A DNA stretch of 64,000 bases from Solimonas aquatica (lineage in GTDB: Bacteria > Pseudomonadota > Gammaproteobacteria > Nevskiales > Nevskiaceae): positions 124,001 to 188,000 of the forward strand of contig NZ_FOFS01000003.1 in the NCBI RefSeq assembly GCF_900111015.1, in the 5' to 3' direction. Both the position numbers and the translations under genes were made by a program. Numbering within the stretch: position 1 is the first letter of the stretch; each line of letters opens with the position of its first letter. This document shows positions 60,564 to 64,000 of the stretch, piece by piece. Below the pieces are notes generated by a model that made no database searches, was not told the DNA's origin, and worked only from the letters and a program-made list of their open reading frames with translations.

Positions 60564-61202
60564 CTAGATCCGGTACGCGCCGAACTTCATCACCCTGGCC
60601 ACCTGCCGCATCAGGCCGCGCACGGGGGCGGGCAGGGGGGCGCCGCCGGCTTCGCGGGCCTGCGCGCCGTGGCGTTCTTCGTCGGCGCGCATGGTTTCGA
60701 GAATCGCGCGGTCGCGCTGATCATCCTGCGGCAGCTGCGCCAGATGCTCGCTCAGGTGTTCGGAAACCTGCTTCTCGGTTTCGTCGACGAAACCCAGGCT
60801 GACGCGGTCACCGGCGGCGCCGGCCAGCGCGCCGATGGCAAAGGAGCCGGCGTACCACAGCGGCTGGAGCTTGCTGGGGCCGTCGCCCAGCTCGCGCAGA
60901 CGTTCCTCGCACCAGCGCAGATGATCCTGCTCCTCGCGCGCGGCGGCGAGCAGCTGCTGGCGGGTGGCGGGATTGCGCGCGGTAAGCGCCTGGCCCTGGT
61001 ACAGGGCCTGTGCGGCGACTTCGCCGGCGTGGTTCACGCGCATCAGCCCGGCGATATGCCGGCGCTGGCTTTCGTCCAGCTCGGTTTCCGGCTGCGCGCC
61101 GCCGGGATTGCCGCGTGCGCTGCTCTGCGCGCCGGCCAGGGTGGCCAGGCCACGGCCCAGCAGCGACAGCAGGGGATCGACGGGGCGATACTCGCGTTTC
61201 AT
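60564..61202 (-). CDS. coq7: 3-demethoxyubiquinol 3-hydroxylase (Coq7)
   Basis: This 212-residue diiron hydroxylase performs a late step of ubiquinone synthesis. Iron ligands are seen in '[17 protein letters not shown]' (Glu), '[16 protein letters not shown]' (ExxH), '[13 protein letters not shown]' (Glu) and '[10 protein letters not shown]' (ExxH). Use of Coq7 rather than UbiF fits pseudomonad-like bacteria. It is divergent from def by 43 bp. Confidence 0.93.
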   Translation of the reverse strand: MKREYRPVDPLLSLLGRGLATLAGAQSSARGNPGGAQPETELDESQRRHIAGLMRVNHAGEVAAQALYQGQALTARNPATRQQLLAAAREEQDHLRWCEERLRELGDGPSKLQPLWYAGSFAIGALAGAAGDRVSLGFVDETEKQVSEHLSEHLAQLPQDDQRDRAILETMRADEERHGAQAREAGGAPLPAPVRGLMRQVARVMKFGAYRI

Positions 61203-61245
61203 ATCCCGATTCTACGACGAAGCCCGGCAGGCGCAGGAGGCCCGA

Positions 61246-61785
61246 GTGATCCGCGAGATTCTGAAGATGGGCGATGCCCGCCTGCTGCGGGTTGCGCCGC
61301 CAGTGCCGGCGGCGCTGATCGGCAGCCCCGAGCTGCAAGGCCTGCTGGCGGACATGTTCGAGACCATGCAGGCGGCCGGCGGCGTGGGCCTGGCGGCGCC
61401 GCAGATCGGCGAGAACCTGCAGCTGGTGATCTTCGGCTTCGAGCGCAGCGCGCGCTACCCGGACGCCCCCGCCGTGCCGCAGACGGTGCTGCTCAATCCC
61501 GTGATCGAGCCCCTGGATAGCGAGATGCAGGAGGACTGGGAAGGCTGCCTCTCGGTGCCGGGCCTGCGCGGCAAGGTGCCGCGTCATATGCGCATCCGCT
61601 ATCGCGGCCTGGACCCGCAGGGCGGCGCCATCGAGCGCATCGCCGAGGGCTTTCACGCCCGCGTCGTGCAGCATGAATGCGACCATCTGCTCGGGCGCCT
61701 GTATCCTTCGCGCATCCGCGACTTTTCCCAGTTCGGCTACACCGAGGTGCTGTTCCCGGGCCTCGATGCCAGCCGCGACGAGTGA
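61246..61785 (+). CDS. def: Peptide deformylase
   Basis: This 179-residue metalloenzyme removes the formyl group from nascent proteins. All three motifs are present: '[11 protein letters not shown]', 'EGCLSVPG' (Cys metal ligand) and 'QHECDHLLG' (HExxH). GTG 61246 follows a consensus AGGAGG five bases upstream. It lacks the usual def-fmt pairing; holA follows ten bases later. It is probably a second, non-fmt-linked deformylase. Confidence 0.93.
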   Translation: MIREILKMGDARLLRVAPPVPAALIGSPELQGLLADMFETMQAAGGVGLAAPQIGENLQLVIFGFERSARYPDAPAVPQTVLLNPVIEPLDSEMQEDWEGCLSVPGLRGKVPRHMRIRYRGLDPQGGAIERIAEGFHARVVQHECDHLLGRLYPSRIRDFSQFGYTEVLFPGLDASRDE

Positions 61786-61795
61786 ATCCCCAAGC

Positions 61796-62836
61796 ATGCA
61801 ACTTCGTGCCCCACAGCTGTCCGCGCATCTGGCCAAGACCCTGGCGCCGATCTACCTGATCGCCGGCGAGGAACCGCTGCTCATCGAGGAGGCCCTGGAT
61901 GCGATCCGCGCCGCCGCGCGCCGGCAGGGCTATGAGGAGCGCGAGGTGCTCAACCCCGAGCGCGGCTTCGACTGGCAGAAGCTGGCCGATGCCTGCGCCA
62001 GCCTGTCCTTGTTCGCCAGCCGCCGCCTGATCGAGGTGCGCATGGCCACCGGCCCCGACGATGGCGGCCGCAAGATGCTGCTGGAGATCGCGCAGAAACC
62101 GCCGCAGGACGTGCTGCTGCTGGTGATCTGCGGCGCGCTCGACACCCGTGCCCGCGAGGCCAGCTGGTACAAGGCCCTGGACAATGCCGGCGCCAGTCTC
62201 TACGTCTGGCCGGTGAAGACCAGCGAATTCCTGCCCTGGCTGCAGGAGCGTCTGCACAGCGCCGGCGTGCAGGCCGATGCCGAGGCCGTGCGCCTGCTCG
62301 CCGAGCGCACCGAGGGCAATCTGCTGGCGGCGGCGCAGGACGTGGCCAAGCTCAAGCTGCTGTTTCCGGACCAGCGCGTCAGCGTGGAGGATCTCTCCGG
62401 CGCGGTGGCCGACAGTGCGCGCTTCGAGGCCTTTGATCTCAACGAGCGCGTGCTCGCCGGCGATGCGCAGGGCGCGGTGCGCAGCCTGCAGCGCCTGCGC
62501 GAGGAAGGCTATGCGCCCCTGGAGATTCTAGGCGCCCTGGTCTGGTGTCTGCGCTCGCTGGCGCGCGCCGCAATCCAGCTGCCGCGCCTGCGCGAGCCCT
62601 CTGCCGCGCTCGATGCCGCCGGGGTACGGCGCTTCCAGCAGGCGCAGTACCTCAAGGCCCTGCCGCGCGTACGGCCGGCCGAGGGTCTGGCCTGGATGGC
62701 GCGGGCCGCGCAGATCGACCAGATGGTCAAAACCGGCCAGGAGGCGGCCGCCTGGGAAGAATTGCTAACATTGGTGCTCGCCGCCAGCGGGGCGGCGCCG
62801 CGCCGCAGCCCGGCCCGGTCCCCCAATCACGCCTAG
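61796..62836 (+). CDS. holA: DNA polymerase III delta subunit
   Basis: This 346-residue clamp-loader subunit opens the beta sliding clamp. Typical blocks are '[23 protein letters not shown]', '[13 protein letters not shown]', '[19 protein letters not shown]' and '[16 protein letters not shown]'. As in all delta subunits there is no Walker A motif. It commonly sits with lptE or nadD/proA; here it lies between def and proA, seven bases before proA. Confidence 0.92.
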   Translation: MQLRAPQLSAHLAKTLAPIYLIAGEEPLLIEEALDAIRAAARRQGYEEREVLNPERGFDWQKLADACASLSLFASRRLIEVRMATGPDDGGRKMLLEIAQKPPQDVLLLVICGALDTRAREASWYKALDNAGASLYVWPVKTSEFLPWLQERLHSAGVQADAEAVRLLAERTEGNLLAAAQDVAKLKLLFPDQRVSVEDLSGAVADSARFEAFDLNERVLAGDAQGAVRSLQRLREEGYAPLEILGALVWCLRSLARAAIQLPRLREPSAALDAAGVRRFQQAQYLKALPRVRPAEGLAWMARAAQIDQMVKTGQEAAAWEELLTLVLAASGAAPRRSPARSPNHA

Positions 62837-62843
62837 AACGAGC

Positions 62844-64000
62844 ATGAGTTCGGCTGCCAGCAAGACCACCCGCGTCAAAGCGGACAATATCGTTGCCTAC
62901 ATGCAGGATCGCGGCGCGCGTGCGCGCGCGGCTGCGCGTGGCATCGCCCGCGCCGACACCGGCACCAAGAACGCCGCGCTGTTCGCCCTGGCGCAGGCCA
63001 TCGTCGATGAGCGCAAGGCGCTGCTGGAGGCCAATGCCCAGGACCTGCGTGAAGGCCGCGCCAACAAGCTCGACGAGTCCCTGCTGGATCGTCTGGAGCT
63101 GAACGACAAGCGCATCGAGGCCATGGCCGAGGGCGTGCGCGAAGTCGCCAATCTGCCCGACCCGGTGGGCGAGATCACCGACATGAAGCTGCGGCCTTCC
63201 GGCATCCAGGTCGGACGCATGCGCGTGCCCCTGGGCGTGGTGGGCATCATTTACGAATCGCGGCCGAACGTGACCGCCGACGCCGCGGCGCTGTGCCTGA
63301 AGTCGGGCAATGCCGCGATCCTGCGCGGCGGCTCCGAGGCGCTGCGTTCCAATCTGGCCATTGCGCGCTGCCTGGAACGCGCGCTCACCGACGCCGGCCT
63401 GAGCCGCGACGTGGTGCAGGTGCTGGACAACACCGACCGTCGCGCGGTCAGCGAGATGGTGGCCATGCCGCAGTACGTGGACGTGATCATCCCGCGCGGT
63501 GGCAAGGGCCTGGTGGCGGCGGTTTCGCAGGCCGCGCGCGTGCCGGTGATCAAGCATCTGGACGGCATCTGCCATGTCTACATCGACGCCGAGGCCGATC
63601 TGGAAAAAGCGGTGGCGGTGGCGGTGAACGCCAAGACCCAGCGCTACGGCACCTGCAACACCATGGAAACCCTGCTGGTGGATCAGGCCATCGCCGCGCG
63701 CGTGCTGCCGACCCTGGCCGAGATCTACACCGAAGCCGGTGTCGAGCTGCGCGGCTGCGAGGCCACGCGCAAGATCCTGCTGGAAGCCAAGCCGGCCAGC
63801 GAGGAAGACTGGCACACCGAATACCTGGCGCCGATTCTCTCGATCCGCGTGGTCAGCGGCCTGGATCAGGCCATCGATCACATCGAGACTTACGGCTCGC
63901 ATCACACCGACGCCATCGTCAGCGAGAACTACACGAAGATCCGCCGCTTCCTGCGTGAGGTGGATTCCTCCTCGGTGATGGTCAATGCCTCGACGCGCTT
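62844..64000 (+). CDS. proA: Gamma-glutamyl phosphate reductase (C-terminus beyond the window)
   Basis: The 385 codons present cover most of this roughly 420-residue NADPH enzyme of proline synthesis. Visible are '[20 protein letters not shown]', '[16 protein letters not shown]', '[11 protein letters not shown]' and the catalytic Cys271 in '[13 protein letters not shown]'. The last codons are '[12 protein letters not shown]', an expected late block. No proB is in view. The reading frame has no stop before the window ends. Confidence 0.95.
   Translation, partial: MSSAASKTTRVKADNIVAYMQDRGARARAAARGIARADTGTKNAALFALAQAIVDERKALLEANAQDLREGRANKLDESLLDRLELNDKRIEAMAEGVREVANLPDPVGEITDMKLRPSGIQVGRMRVPLGVVGIIYESRPNVTADAAALCLKSGNAAILRGGSEALRSNLAIARCLERALTDAGLSRDVVQVLDNTDRRAVSEMVAMPQYVDVIIPRGGKGLVAAVSQAARVPVIKHLDGICHVYIDAEADLEKAVAVAVNAKTQRYGTCNTMETLLVDQAIAARVLPTLAEIYTEAGVELRGCEATRKILLEAKPASEEDWHTEYLAPILSIRVVSGLDQAIDHIETYGSHHTDAIVSENYTKIRRFLREVDSSSVMVNASTR

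Noticed and set aside
61246-61785. A def-fmt operon
   Set aside because: The gene after def is holA, with no methionyl-tRNA formyltransferase motif anywhere in the following sequence.

Overview
The window is about 64 kb of GC-rich (roughly two-thirds G+C) chromosomal DNA from a gammaproteobacterium. Three things point there. The block trpG-trpD-trpC, crp/vfr, an OsmC gene, speD and coq7 has the gene order known from Pseudomonas. The order tonB-exbB-exbD1-exbD2 is the one known from Xanthomonas. Two DUF1302 outer-membrane proteins, a VolA-like surface lipase and a PhaF-like phasin are typical of lipid- or hydrocarbon-using relatives such as the Nevskiales/Solimonadaceae. The family placement is inference. 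Coding density is high, and I see no prophage, insertion sequence, CRISPR array or rRNA operon.

Layout. 1-1.8 kb: a lipase-like hydrolase, a TetR repressor with a palindromic operator, and the start of a TolC-type efflux gene. 1.9-7.2 kb: a metallo-beta-lactamase-fold hydrolase, dusB, an AraC regulator, tesB, a YkgJ cysteine-cluster protein and an arginine-methyltransferase-like protein. 7.3-11.9 kb: tRNA-Thr(UGU), then a Ton energy-transduction operon (tonB, exbB, two exbD, a periplasmic TPR protein). 11.9-16.3 kb: a four-gene MacAB-like ABC exporter on the minus strand. 16.4-23 kb: an atypical SDR, glpD, and a lipase-lipoprotein/DUF1302 operon. 23-30.6 kb: sanA-like, MAPEG, a secreted metallophosphoesterase, a CoxE-like VWA protein, a DNA glycosylase and two tandem LpxH-like phosphatases. 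29.8-36.7 kb: a calcium-loop lipoprotein, an OmpA-type porin, the second DUF1302 protein and two overlapping alpha/beta hydrolases.

36.8-44.3 kb holds the most unusual system: a transglutaminase-like/DUF2126 putative amidoligase fusion, the proteasome-like protease Anbu, an alpha-E protein and a circularly permuted ATP-grasp ligase. The set combines predicted peptide-bond-making and peptide-bond-breaking enzymes, and its substrate is unknown. Here it is split over both strands, with a DsbA-fold isomerase between its parts.

44.4-51.9 kb: minCDE, fpr, a YihY membrane protein, a phasin with a histone-like tail, small hypothetical proteins, MarC and purC. 52-64 kb: rpe, a tryptophan leader peptide and trpE, a CobW GTPase, trpGDC, crp, OsmC, speD, coq7, def, holA and the start of proA.

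Non-coding structure includes a 44-bp palindromic repeat with a half copy that supplies the end of the araC gene. Two hairpin units with CANGGANG (CsrA/RsmA-type) loops lie between the exbD genes. A repeat of the CGCAAAGGCGC type appears at 40.2 and 60.4 kb, and there are several clear intrinsic terminators.
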